From NCBI RefSeq assembly GCF_026341825.1, contig NZ_JAPENY010000003.1:682001-746000 (forward strand): a stretch of DNA of 64,000 nt, given 5' to 3'. How positions within the stretch are numbered: the first letter of the stretch is position 1; each line of letters starts with the position of its first letter. Made by a program: the position numbers and the translations under genes. This stretch comes from Streptomyces sp. NBC_00620. GTDB taxonomy: Bacteria; Actinomycetota; Actinomycetes; Streptomycetales; Streptomycetaceae. Positions 33,798 to 44,504 of the stretch are shown here, piece after piece. A model generated the notes under the pieces. It worked only from the letters and a program-made list of their open reading frames with translations, had not been told where the DNA came from and searched no databases.

Positions 33798-34784
33798 GTG
33801 ATAGCCGTACGACTCCCCCAGGCGCTCCCCCGCCGCCTCGCCTTCCGGTCGGCCCTCCGATCGGCCGTCCGGCCGGTCCTCTGCCTGCTCCCGCTCGCCC
33901 TGGTGATCGTGGTCGCCGTGCGGCACTGGTCCGTGCTCGCGGAGGGTTTCCATCATCTGGCGACGGCCCAGTGGCCCTGGCTGGTGGCCGCGGCCGCCGC
34001 GACCTGCGGGACCTGGGTCGCGGCCGCCTTCACACGCCAGGGCGCGGTGATGGAGCGGCTGCCCGTACGCCGACTGCTGGCCACGCAGTTCGCGGCGGGC
34101 GCCGCCAATCACCTGTTCCCGACAGGTCTGGGCGCGAGCGCGGTCAATCTCCGGTTCATGACGGTGTGCGGCGTCCCGCTCGCCCGCTCGTCGGCCGCGC
34201 TCGCGCTGTACCTGCTCGCGGAGTCGATCGCCCGCCTGACCCTCCTGACGGGCCTGCTGATCGCCTTCCCCGGCGCGCTGCGGATCGGAAGTCTCCTTCC
34301 GGACGGGGCGGTCGGGCCCTTGCTGCTCGGCATCGGCGCGGTGCTGGCCGTCGCGGCGCTGGCCCTCCTCCTGGTACGGCGGCTGCGTACGGCCGTCTTC
34401 TCCTTCCTGCGCACGGCCCTCGGCGAGGCCCGTTCCGTGCACACCCGCCCGATGCGCGCGCTCGCCCTGTGGGGCGGTTCGCTCGCCTTCCCCACACTGC
34501 AGGCGGCCGGCCTGGTCGCGGTGGGAATGGCGTTGGGCCTGCCGGTGCCACCCGCGTACATGGTGGTCGCCTACCTCGCGGCGACGGTCGCGGTCGCGCT
34601 GGTACCGACACCGGGCGGCATCGGCTCGGTGGAAGCCGCGCTGATCATCGCGCTGGTCGCGGCGGGCGGCCCGGTGGCCGTGGCGACGGCGGTGGTACTG
34701 GCGTACCGGATCATCACGGTGTGGCTGCCGTTGCTGCCCGGGGCGCTGACGCTGGGGGCGCTGGTCCGTCTGAAGGTGATCTGA
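33798..34784 (+). CDS. YbhN/UPF0104 (lysylphosphatidylglycerol synthase TM-like) membrane protein
   Basis: The 328-aa product has about eight hydrophobic helices (VLCLLPLALVIVVAV, WLVAAAAATCGTWVAAAF, LLLGIGAVLAVAALALLLV, YMVVAYLAATVAVALVPTPGG) and the motifs NHLFPTGLGASAVNLRFM and PTPGGIGSVEAALI, which define the flippase-like family of MprF membrane domains. There is no catalytic synthase domain, so it could move a lipid rather than make lysyl-lipid. GTG 33798 is the likely start; the ribosome site is poor. It is divergent from the ABC exporter. Confidence 0.85.
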   Translation: MIAVRLPQALPRRLAFRSALRSAVRPVLCLLPLALVIVVAVRHWSVLAEGFHHLATAQWPWLVAAAAATCGTWVAAAFTRQGAVMERLPVRRLLATQFAAGAANHLFPTGLGASAVNLRFMTVCGVPLARSSAALALYLLAESIARLTLLTGLLIAFPGALRIGSLLPDGAVGPLLLGIGAVLAVAALALLLVRRLRTAVFSFLRTALGEARSVHTRPMRALALWGGSLAFPTLQAAGLVAVGMALGLPVPPAYMVVAYLAATVAVALVPTPGGIGSVEAALIIALVAAGGPVAVATAVVLAYRIITVWLPLLPGALTLGALVRLKVI

Positions 34785-34848
34785 GCACGCGCATGTGCGC
34801 ACCCGGGGATAGCCTCGGCATAAAGCAGCCCGGGTGAAGGGGTCAGCG

Positions 34849-35643
34849 ATGCCGGTCCGGATCGAGCGTCAGGGTTACGTCACCACGGTCGTCCTCTCCC
34901 GTCCCGGGGCCCGCAACGCCGTGGACGGGCCCACGGCCGTCGAACTCGCCGATGCCTTCCGGGAGTTCGAGGCCGATGCGTCGGCCAGGGTGGCGGTGCT
35001 GTGGGGCGAGGGCGGCACGTTCTGTGCGGGTGCGGACCTCAAGGCGATCGGTACCGAGCACGGCAACCGGGTGGCCGAGGACGGCGACGGGCCGATGGGG
35101 CCCACCCGGCTGCGGCTGTCCAAGCCGGTGATCGCGGCGGTCGCCGGGCATGCGGTGGCCGGGGGTCTGGAGCTGGCGCTCTGGTGCGATCTGCGGGTCG
35201 CCGAGGAGGACGCCGTCTTCGGGGTGTTCTGCCGCCGCTGGGGCGTACCGCTCATCGACGGCGGCACGGTGCGGCTCCCCCGGCTCATCGGCGCCAGCCG
35301 CGCGATGGACATGATCCTCACCGGCCGTCCGGTGCCCGCCCCCGAGGCGTACGAGATGGGCCTCGCCAACCGCCTCGTGCCGACCGGCCGCGCCCGCGCC
35401 GCGGCCGAGGAACTGGCCGCCGACATCGCCGACTTCCCACAGGCCTGCCTTCGTAGCGACCGCGCCTCCGTCCTCGACCAGGAAGGCCTGGTCGAGACCG
35501 CCGCGATGCGCGGCGAACTCCGGCACGGGATGGGCGTGCTGACCGAGAGCCTGGAGGGCGCCGCGCGGTTCGCGTCGGGGGACGGGCGGCACGGCTCGTT
35601 TCGTCCGTCCCGCACAACTGCTGGTGACGGACATGCCCGCTGA
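34849..35643 (+). CDS. Enoyl-CoA hydratase/isomerase-family protein
   Basis: The 264-aa protein starts at ATG 34849, seven bases after AAGGGG. It has the crotonase fold with both oxyanion-hole strands: GGTFCAGADLKAIG and AVAGHAVAGGLELALWCDLRVA, then FGVFCRRWGVPLIDGGTVRLPRLIG and AYEMGLANRLVP. The glutamates of classic hydratases (in the second strand and in RxWGVP-type helix) appear replaced, so it may be an isomerase or hydrolase of CoA esters rather than a beta-oxidation hydratase. No beta-oxidation genes are adjacent. The upstream gene ends 64 bases before. Confidence 0.9.
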   Translation: MPVRIERQGYVTTVVLSRPGARNAVDGPTAVELADAFREFEADASARVAVLWGEGGTFCAGADLKAIGTEHGNRVAEDGDGPMGPTRLRLSKPVIAAVAGHAVAGGLELALWCDLRVAEEDAVFGVFCRRWGVPLIDGGTVRLPRLIGASRAMDMILTGRPVPAPEAYEMGLANRLVPTGRARAAAEELAADIADFPQACLRSDRASVLDQEGLVETAAMRGELRHGMGVLTESLEGAARFASGDGRHGSFRPSRTTAGDGHAR

Positions 35644-35784
35644 TGCGGCAGGATGAGCGGTCGTCCCGGATGACGAACACCAGTCCGGGCATGATCGCGC
35701 ATTCCCGGATTCGAGCAGGTGGCAAGTGACGACACATCACATCCGGCCCGCGGGCCTTCCCTTCGGACGCACGGGAGGCGGGCG

Positions 35785-36870
35785 ATGAACCGCACTCTCA
35801 CCCTGGACGACTGGATGATCGCCGGCATCGCCGTGGTCGCGGGCCTCATCGCGGCGTTCCTGTCGCGCATGTTGCTGCGCTGGCTCGGCAAGCACGCGCT
35901 GCGCACCAACTGGAGCGGCGACGACCTCATCGTCGCCGCGCTGCGAACTCTCGTACCCGCGGCGGCCGTTGCCGGGGGAATCGCGTCGGCGGCCGCGGTA
36001 CTTCCGCTGAACGCCTCGGTCGGGCACAACGTCAACCGGACCCTGACCGTGCTCCTCATCCTGGTCTCGACGATCGCCGCGGCCCGGTTCATCGCCGGCC
36101 TGGTCCGGTCGCTGGCCCAGTCCCGGTCGGGTGTCGCCGGTTCGGCCACCATCTTCGTCAACATCACCCGGGTCGTGGTGCTGGCGATGGGCTTCCTCGT
36201 CATGCTGCAGACGCTGGGCATCTCCATAGCCCCGCTGCTCACAGCCCTGGGCGTGGGCGGTCTTGCGGTCGCGCTGGCCCTCCAGGACACCCTCGCCAAC
36301 CTCTTCGCGGGTGTGCACATCCTCGCCTCGAAGACGATCCAGCCCGGCGACTACATCCGCCTCAGCAGCGGTGAGGAGGGCTACGTCGTCGACATCAACT
36401 GGCGCAACACCACGGTCCGTCAGCTCTCCAACAACCTGGTCATCATCCCCAACGCCCAGCTCGCGGGCACCAACATGACCAACTTCAACCGGCCCGAGCA
36501 GCAGATGACGCTCCTCGTCCAGGTGGGCGTCGGCTACGACAGCGACCTCGACCACGTCGAGCGCGTGACCAGCGAGGTCATCGCCGAGGTGATGACGGAG
36601 ATCGCCGGCGCCGTCCCCGACCACGAACCCGCCATCCGCTTCCACACCTTCGGCGACTCCCGCATCAGCTTCACCGTGATCCTCGGCGTGGGCGAGTTCA
36701 GCGACCAGTACCGGATCAAGCACGAGTTCATCAAGCGCCTGCACAAGCGCTACCGGGACGAGGGCATCCGGATTCCGTCGCCCGCGCGGACGGTGGCCCT
36801 GCAGCCGGGTGGAGCGGAGGTCCTCCAGTCGGGCATCCCGCAGCAGCGGGACTCCACGACACGGGTGTAG
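35785..36870 (+). CDS. Mechanosensitive ion channel, MscS family
   Basis: The 361-aa protein (ATG 35785 after GGGAGG) has three N-terminal helices, then the pore helix and beta domain: SIAPLLTALGVGGLAVALALQDTLANLFAGVHIL, whose parts GVGGLAVALALQDTLAN are the MscS pore signature, followed by QPGDYIRLSSGEEGYVVDINWRNT and LVIIPNAQLAGTNM. The C-terminal alpha-beta domain ends near IRIPSPARTV. It opens under membrane tension to release solutes after osmotic downshift. It is monocistronic and meets the M1 peptidase gene tail to tail. Confidence 0.93.
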   Translation: MNRTLTLDDWMIAGIAVVAGLIAAFLSRMLLRWLGKHALRTNWSGDDLIVAALRTLVPAAAVAGGIASAAAVLPLNASVGHNVNRTLTVLLILVSTIAAARFIAGLVRSLAQSRSGVAGSATIFVNITRVVVLAMGFLVMLQTLGISIAPLLTALGVGGLAVALALQDTLANLFAGVHILASKTIQPGDYIRLSSGEEGYVVDINWRNTTVRQLSNNLVIIPNAQLAGTNMTNFNRPEQQMTLLVQVGVGYDSDLDHVERVTSEVIAEVMTEIAGAVPDHEPAIRFHTFGDSRISFTVILGVGEFSDQYRIKHEFIKRLHKRYRDEGIRIPSPARTVALQPGGAEVLQSGIPQQRDSTTRV

Positions 36871-36898
36871 AGCCGGGCGCAGCGAGCCCGCCCGGCTC
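36870..36898. terminator. Hairpin between convergent MscS and M1 peptidase genes
   Basis: A perfect 10-base stem (gagccgggcg / cgcccggctc) with a 9-base loop starts at the last base of the MscS stop codon. No T-tract on either side. It is placed to serve both genes. Confidence 0.65.
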
Positions 36899-36912
36899 CG
36901 TGCCTCAAGTCG

Positions 36913-38463
36913 TCACAGGGTGGCGGACGAGTCGGGGTAGTGGCCGGGCTCGCGGTTGCGGGGGGCGACCAGGGTCGAGGGCACCGGGGTGACTGTCCAG
37001 TCGGGGTGGTTCGGCATCCGCGGCGTCTTCGTCCCGTACAGCCAGTCCGTCAGGAAGCCGGACTGGTCCTGCCCCGAGACCTCGGAGGCGACCGCGATGT
37101 AGTTCGCGGTACTCGCGGCGGAGTCGCGGTAGCGCTCCAGGAAGGTGCGCTCGATGCGGCTGAAGACGTCCTCCCCGACGAGCTCGCGCAGCGCGTACAG
37201 GACGAGTACGCCGCCCAGGTAGCGCTGGCTGTCGAAGAGGTTGGCCGCGTTGGGGGCGGCGACCGGTCCGGAGGACTTCCGCCACAGGTCGCCCCTGGCG
37301 TACGTGTCCTTCATGCGGGCTTCCATGGTGGTCAGGCCGAGCGAGTCGGTCCAGCCGCGCTCGTAGCGGTACAGCAGTCCGTAGAAGTCCGCGTGGCCCT
37401 CGTTCAGCCACAGGTCGGCCCAGGTGGCGGGGCTGACGCTGTTGCCGAACCAGGAGTGGACCAGCTCGTGCATCATGTGCGAGCCGATGCTCTTCTCCGC
37501 CTGGAGCAGGAAGTTCGGCTTGTACAGCGTGAGGGTCTGCGTCTCCAGGCCCGTGAAGTCGAAGGCGTTCGCAGCGTCCGTGTTGCACGGCAGCAGGCCG
37601 TACGTCTCGAACGGGAAGGCGCCGAGCCGCTGCTCCAGCCACTGGACCAGGCCGGGGGTCAGGGCGAGCGCGGGTTCCAGGGCGGCGGCCCGCGCGGTCG
37701 GGACGACGTCACGCAGCGGCAGCCCGTTCGGGCCCTGCCGGTCCTTCACCACGTAGTCGCCGACCGTGATCTGCACCAGCTCGGTGGCTATCGGGGAGCG
37801 GGAGACGTACGTGTACCCGGTCCGGTCGCCGTCCAGGCTCTCCGTGCGCACCAGGCTGCCGCTCGCGACGCCGCGCAGGCCGGCGGGGACGGTGATCCGG
37901 AAGCTGAAGGCCGCCTTGTCCAAGGGGTGGTCGTTGCACGGGAAGACGGTGTGCGCCGAGTCCGGCTGGGGGCACACCGCGAATCCGTCGGGTGTCGGGA
38001 CCCAGGCGGTGTGCGCGAGCGTCTTGCGCGGGTCGGCGGAGTACTCGACGCAGACGGTGACCCGGGCCTGCTCCGGCAGGGTCCGGGCGGGCGTGACGCG
38101 CAGCTTCTCGTCCACCTGCTCGAAGGTGGCCGGGCGCCCGCCGACCCGCACGGCGTGGATGTCCAGGCCGAGTGAGTCGAGCGAGAAGCGGGAGAGGGCC
38201 TGGGTGGTGCTGAGCGTGAGGGTCGCGGTGGCCTCGACGAGCTGGGTCGTCGCGTCGTACGAGAAATCGAGGTGGTACGCGGTCACGCGGTAGCCGTCGT
38301 TGCCGAGGGCCGGGAAGACCGGGTCGCCGAGGGTCTCCGCGCCCGGGGTGCCCTCACTCCGTAAGGCCGGGGTCTGCGCGTGGGCCGGGGATCCCACGGT
38401 GAGCGCGGCGGCCGTGCCGAGCAGGGCGGCAGCGGGGGCCGTCACTCTGGTGCGATATCTCAT
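36913..38463 (-). CDS. Secreted M1-family metallopeptidase (aminopeptidase N-like)
   Basis: ATG 38463 gives 516 aa with a signal peptide (RYRTRVTAPAAALLGTAAAL, AHA near residue 28). The beta-sandwich N-domain contains FSFRITVPAGLRGVASG. The catalytic domain has HELVHSWFGN followed 18 residues later by NEGHADF, the HExxH-x18-E zinc site of M1 enzymes. The usual GAMEN exopeptidase loop reads FDFTGLETQT, so GxxEx is only loosely kept (GLETQ). It lacks the large C-terminal domain of PepN (about 850 aa). It probably releases N-terminal residues from peptides outside the cell. Confidence 0.9.
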   Translation of the reverse strand: MRYRTRVTAPAAALLGTAAALTVGSPAHAQTPALRSEGTPGAETLGDPVFPALGNDGYRVTAYHLDFSYDATTQLVEATATLTLSTTQALSRFSLDSLGLDIHAVRVGGRPATFEQVDEKLRVTPARTLPEQARVTVCVEYSADPRKTLAHTAWVPTPDGFAVCPQPDSAHTVFPCNDHPLDKAAFSFRITVPAGLRGVASGSLVRTESLDGDRTGYTYVSRSPIATELVQITVGDYVVKDRQGPNGLPLRDVVPTARAAALEPALALTPGLVQWLEQRLGAFPFETYGLLPCNTDAANAFDFTGLETQTLTLYKPNFLLQAEKSIGSHMMHELVHSWFGNSVSPATWADLWLNEGHADFYGLLYRYERGWTDSLGLTTMEARMKDTYARGDLWRKSSGPVAAPNAANLFDSQRYLGGVLVLYALRELVGEDVFSRIERTFLERYRDSAASTANYIAVASEVSGQDQSGFLTDWLYGTKTPRMPNHPDWTVTPVPSTLVAPRNREPGHYPDSSATL

Positions 38464-38772
38464 GGTTCGCTTTCGTCGGGACGGCCGGGGCCGGGGCAGG
38501 CGCCCTGCCGTCGGAGCAGGTGGACGATCTTCTTGCGGGACTGCAGAATCGATCTCCTTGCTTGACCGCAAGATCGAGGAGTGTGGTTGCCTCCGGCGCG
38601 CCACTTCCTGCATTCACTTGCCATTCCTGTGTTCACTCGTGCCTCGGCCGTCCGATTGGTCGCGGTCTGAGGGCACTGTTCACCCGGCCCGGGGCAGACC
38701 CCTGTCGAGCCGGGGTCACTCACGAGATATCTTGATGTCGAGCAATGTTGCAGACGTGGAGCGGAGCACCCG
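38464..38772. other. 309-base divergent region between M1 peptidase and icd
   Basis: No gene supported. The part next to icd holds the imperfect palindrome at 38728-38744. The rest is GC-rich with no hairpin I can define. Confidence 0.5.
38728..38744 (+). promoter_or_regulatory. Imperfect palindrome upstream of icd (TamR-like site)
   Basis: tatcttgatgtcgagca contains cttgatgtcgag, a 12-base dyad with one wobble pair, 29 bases before the icd start. TamR, a MarR-family regulator of Streptomyces central metabolism, is reported to bind palindromes of this type before aconitase, isocitrate dehydrogenase and malate synthase genes. Identification is by memory of the motif, so moderate. Confidence 0.45.
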
Positions 38773-40992
<2,220 letters not shown>

Positions 40993-41026
40993 CGTGTCGT
41001 CCGCGGGCTCCGGTCCGCGACTTGTG

Positions 41027-41057
41027 CCGCCCCGGCCGGATCTTCCGGCTGGGGCGG
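41027..41057. terminator. Hairpin between icd and the KDG kinase gene
   Basis: Arms ccgccccggccgga and tccggctggggcgg pair over 14 bases with one G-T wobble around a 3-base loop. A short T-rich run (ttcggttt) follows on the plus strand. It lies between convergent genes and can end both. Confidence 0.85.
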
Positions 41058-41114
41058 TTCGGTTTGCAGGCGGTTCTGTGCGTGGCTCGATCAGGGGTGT
41101 TGCAACGGCCGTTG

Positions 41115-42104
41115 TCAGGGGCGCCCGCAGCCTTCTGCCGCCCACTCCTGCGCCGGGAGGTCGAGGAGCCGTTTGATCCGGGCCCTGTGCGGCAAAGGAC
41201 CATGATCACCCGTCACCTTCAGTGCCGACGTGGCCGTGATGTGTCCGAGCCGCAGCGCGCTCTGCATGTCCCCGCCTCGCAGGAGGCCGGTCAGGAATCC
41301 GGCGGCGAAGGCATCGCCCGCTCCGACGGGCTCCACCACGTCCGCGCGCAGAGCGGGCACGGTCCAGGCGCCTTCGTCGCTGAAGGCAGAGGCCGTACGG
41401 CCGCCGTCCTTGACGACGAGGAGACGCGGGTGAGGCAACAGCTCCCGTACGTCGGCCGGTTGGAGGCCTGGGTCCCAGAGTTCCTGGGCCTCGTCGAGGC
41501 CGACGAAGGTGATGTCGGCGCGGTCGGCCAGGTCTCGGAGTACAGGGGCGGCCGTCCCTGGCGGCCACAGCGCAGGGCGGTGGTTGACGTCGAAACTGAT
41601 GGCGTAGGAACGCTCGCTCGGCGGGGTGGCGAGCGCCTCTTCGACCAGGATCCGGCAGGACGGGGACAAGGCCGCGGTCACGCCCGTGAGATGTACGACG
41701 GACGCCGACCTGAGTTTGTCGTCGTCCAGTACCTCGGGGCCCAGGGCCGAGGCCGCCGAGTTGCCGCGGTAGTAGTGGACGCGGGTACGGGTGCCGGCTG
41801 GGTCCTTCACGAGCAGGCCCGTGGGCCGGTCCTGGTCGAAGCGCACGCCGCTGACGTCGACGCCGGCCGCACCGACCGCGGCGCGCACCCGCCGCCCCAG
41901 CGCGTCGTCGCCGAGTGCGGAGAGCCAGGAGACGGGGACGCCCAGGTCCGCCAGGTACATCGCCACGTTCGACTCCGCCCCGGCCACCGACACACGCAGG
42001 TCTTCGGCCGTCTCCAGTGACTGGGACGGGGCGGGGGCCAGAGCGGCCATGGTTTCCCCGATGCACACCACGGGTCCTTCGGCAGGCCGCCAGACGCTCG
42101 TCAT
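41115..42104 (-). CDS. PfkB-family sugar kinase, likely 2-keto-3-deoxygluconate/galactonate kinase
   Basis: The 329-aa protein starts at ATG 42104 with GGAGG five bases before. It has CIGETMAALAP and AGAESNVAMYLADLG at the N-terminus and EPVGAGDAFAAGFL near the end, the PfkB signatures; GAGD holds the catalytic Asp. Sequence type (VCIGETM, GGN-like AGAESNVA) is nearest 2-keto-3-deoxygluconate kinases. It is the last gene of the galactose operon, and its ATG overlaps the lactonase stop. It should phosphorylate 2-keto-3-deoxygalactonate for the aldolase at 43024. Specificity is inferred from context. Confidence 0.88.
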   Translation of the reverse strand: MTSVWRPAEGPVVCIGETMAALAPAPSQSLETAEDLRVSVAGAESNVAMYLADLGVPVSWLSALGDDALGRRVRAAVGAAGVDVSGVRFDQDRPTGLLVKDPAGTRTRVHYYRGNSAASALGPEVLDDDKLRSASVVHLTGVTAALSPSCRILVEEALATPPSERSYAISFDVNHRPALWPPGTAAPVLRDLADRADITFVGLDEAQELWDPGLQPADVRELLPHPRLLVVKDGGRTASAFSDEGAWTVPALRADVVEPVGAGDAFAAGFLTGLLRGGDMQSALRLGHITATSALKVTGDHGPLPHRARIKRLLDLPAQEWAAEGCGRP

Positions 42105-43027
42105 GACGCCTCCGGAGCCGAGGTTGAGCCATGGCGACGGTAGGCGTCCGCCGGCCCGCCCGGCACGTCGACCCGGGCGGTGAACACGGCGCCGTCGTAA
42201 GGGCCGGGCGCGGCGAGTCCCACATGGGCGGTCGTGATGTGGAGGAGGTCCTCTTGCAGACATACGCCGGCGGGCTGCAGTGCGGGCAGCCGCAGTGTGC
42301 GGTCGAGGCGGCCGTCCGGCAGATACCGGCGTACGGTTCCCGTGCCCCACACCGCGACCCACACCGCGCCTTCGGCGTCCACCGCCATGCCGTCGGGGCT
42401 GCCTTCGTCGACGGTGACGAACACCTCCGGGGTCCCAAGGTCGGCGGTGGCCGGGTCGACCGGGTAACGCCGGACGACTCCTCGGGCGCTGTCGGCCAGG
42501 TACATGGTGTCGCCGTCGGCCGTGAACGCCGGCCCGTTCGGCACCGTGATGCCGTCGAGGACACGGGTCACCGTGCCGTCGTGGTCGACCCGGTAGAGGG
42601 AACCGGCTCCTTCGTGGGCGTCGTAGGCCATGCTGCCCGCCCAGAAGCGGCCGTACGGATCTGCGGTCGCGTCGTTCATGCGCATGGGCCGTGGGGCGTC
42701 CGCTTCCGGCTGTGCCAGCCACCGCGTCGATCCGTTGGGGGTGAGCAGGCAGATCCCGGTGCCCGCAGCGGCGATCCAGGTGCCGGGATCACCGGCGACG
42801 GGGGCCACCGCGCCCAGGGGAACGGGTAGTTGGGCCAGCTGCTTGAGTGGGGCGGTCGGGTTGTCGGGGGCGATCAGCAGTCGGCCGGCGAGGATGTCCA
42901 CGAGGACGAGGCCGCGCTCCGTCCAGCGGATGCCCTCCCCGAGTTCCAGGCGGTCGGGGCGGAGGGCTTCGGCTCTCACGTCTCTCGCGTCTCTCGCGTC
43001 TTCAGCATGCGATGCGGCTTCGGTCAC
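42101..43027 (-). CDS. SMP-30/gluconolactonase-family lactonase
   Basis: The 308-aa beta-propeller has the metal-site motifs of SMP-30 proteins: LGEGIRWTERG (Glu ligand), PMRMNDATADPYGRFWAGSM (Asn), ITVPNGPAFT (Asn) and GSPDGMAVDAEGAVWVAVWG (Asp). These enzymes open sugar lactones with a divalent cation. In this operon it would hydrolyse galactono-lactone made by the SDR dehydrogenase to galactonate. ATGA overlaps occur at both ends (43024-43027 and 42101-42104), so it is coupled to both neighbours. Confidence 0.9.
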   Translation of the reverse strand: MTEAASHAEDARDARDVRAEALRPDRLELGEGIRWTERGLVLVDILAGRLLIAPDNPTAPLKQLAQLPVPLGAVAPVAGDPGTWIAAAGTGICLLTPNGSTRWLAQPEADAPRPMRMNDATADPYGRFWAGSMAYDAHEGAGSLYRVDHDGTVTRVLDGITVPNGPAFTADGDTMYLADSARGVVRRYPVDPATADLGTPEVFVTVDEGSPDGMAVDAEGAVWVAVWGTGTVRRYLPDGRLDRTLRLPALQPAGVCLQEDLLHITTAHVGLAAPGPYDGAVFTARVDVPGGPADAYRRHGSTSAPEAS

Positions 43028-43656
43028 GGCGCGCCCTCCTGTACGACGGTGAGGAAGGCGCGTGCGCGGTCCCGCAGCTCGGTCAGGCTGCCGCCGTCGG
43101 CAGCGTCACCGATCAGGGGCGAGCCGACTCCGACCGCGGTTGCTCCGGCGGCCAAGTACGCCCGGGCGGCCGCCTCGTCGACACCGCCGACCGGCACGAA
43201 CAGCTCGTGCGGGAACGGGCCGCGCAAGGCCTTGAGGTAGGCGGGGCCTCCGGCCTCCGCGGCCGGGAAGATCTTCAGCCCGGCAGCCCCGAGGGTACGG
43301 GCGGCCAGGATTTCGGTCGGGGTCATCACCCCGGCCAGCACCGGCAGGCCGAGCTCATGCGCCGCGCCGATACCGTCCCCGAGCCCGGGAGTGACGACGA
43401 AGTCCGCCCCGGCACGCTGGGCGGCACGAGCGTCCTCGGCGGTCAGGACGGTGCCGGCGCCGAGGGTCCGGTCGGGGCCGAGTGCTTCGCGTGCCCGCTC
43501 GATGACGGACAGGGCGTCCTTGCCGCTCAGGGACACCTCGATCAGCTCGACGCCTTCGTCGGCGAGGGTCAGCACGGTACGTATCGCAGCCTCGGGGTCG
43601 TCTCCGCGCACGATCGCGACCAGACGGTGGGCGGCCAGGGCCGCTTGAAGATCCAT
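43024..43656 (-). CDS. KHG/KDPG-family aldolase, likely 2-keto-3-deoxy-6-phosphogalactonate aldolase
   Basis: ATG 43656 is eight bases after AAGGAG; 210 aa, the normal length. The class I TIM barrel has E40 in LIEVSL, GAGTVLT, VTPGLG, GVMTPTE and the Schiff-base K128 in GLKIFPA, with the phosphate loop VGGVDEAAARAYL and VGSPLI. It splits the phosphorylated 2-keto-3-deoxy acid into pyruvate and glyceraldehyde 3-phosphate. The protein could act on gluconate- or galactonate-derived substrate; the operon suggests the latter. Confidence 0.9.
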   Translation of the reverse strand: MDLQAALAAHRLVAIVRGDDPEAAIRTVLTLADEGVELIEVSLSGKDALSVIERAREALGPDRTLGAGTVLTAEDARAAQRAGADFVVTPGLGDGIGAAHELGLPVLAGVMTPTEILAARTLGAAGLKIFPAAEAGGPAYLKALRGPFPHELFVPVGGVDEAAARAYLAAGATAVGVGSPLIGDAADGGSLTELRDRARAFLTVVQEGAP

Positions 43657-43685
43657 GGACGAACTCCTTGTCGCACAGGGCCGGT

Positions 43686-44504
43686 TCAGGGGCAGCGGCA
43701 GGTCGTGGTCAGCGTCAGCCGCCACCGCACCTCGCCGGACGCGGGTACCCGGGCGGCGTCACCCGGGCCTGCCTCGGAAAGGTCGAAGACGCGGCCGAGC
43801 ATCGGCTCGACGCCCGTACTGCGGTAGGGGTGCACGGCCGGGAAGCCGCCCAGGTTGCGCCACAGCGCGATGGACATCGGCTGCCCGTCGGCTTCGAGAG
43901 CCAGCGACAGACGGTCCGGGTGATCGTGGACACAGCAGCCGGAAGCGTCCACGACCGCTCCGACCGCGGTGCCGTCGACCGGCCCGAACCGGTCCAGGCG
44001 CAGTCCGCAGGGCGCGGGCCAGTTTCCCTCCACCCACGCGGCGCCCTTCGGCCACGCCCGGTCCAACAACGGGGCCGCTTCGGGAAAGAGTCGCGTACTC
44101 GCTCCGTCGCGGGTGTGCACCGACGCGCCGTCGGAGAGGTCGAGCAGGGCATGGGCGGCCCACACGAAGCGGAAGCCCGGGTCGGCCGTCAGCACGTAGT
44201 CGGCCTCGGCTCCGTCGGTGGTGGCGTGGATCCTGCGGGCCAGGGTGAAGCGGTCACAGTGGACGACGTCGCTGTCCCCTTCTCTCGTCCAGGGCCGTGC
44301 CCAGGCGTCGCCGTGGTCGGGGATGCCGCGGACTGTGGGGATGCACTCCTCAAGGCCGCCCGCGTCCACGAAGGGATCGCCAGGCGACACGCCCTCCCGC
44401 TCGGGTGCCTCGCGCCGCCACAGCCATTCCCGGCCGGCCGTACGCAGAGACGTCCAACGGCCGCCGTGCGCAAGGTCGGTGACGATGTCCAGCGGCACGC
44501 TCAC
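43686..44504 (-). CDS. Aldose-epimerase-like (mutarotase superfamily) protein
   Basis: GTG 44504 overlaps the stop of the dehydratase gene (GTGA, 44501-44504); 272 aa. The sequence is beta-rich, without signal peptide, and resembles galactose mutarotase-like proteins: RFVWAAHALLDLSDG and NWPAPCGLRLD in the middle and GGFPAVHPYRSTGVEPMLG near the end, where mutarotases place their catalytic glutamate. The match is weak overall. In this operon it could interconvert galactose anomers before oxidation. Similar proteins occur in other sugar-acid clusters without assigned function. Confidence 0.7.
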   Translation of the reverse strand: MSVPLDIVTDLAHGGRWTSLRTAGREWLWRREAPEREGVSPGDPFVDAGGLEECIPTVRGIPDHGDAWARPWTREGDSDVVHCDRFTLARRIHATTDGAEADYVLTADPGFRFVWAAHALLDLSDGASVHTRDGASTRLFPEAAPLLDRAWPKGAAWVEGNWPAPCGLRLDRFGPVDGTAVGAVVDASGCCVHDHPDRLSLALEADGQPMSIALWRNLGGFPAVHPYRSTGVEPMLGRVFDLSEAGPGDAARVPASGEVRWRLTLTTTCRCP

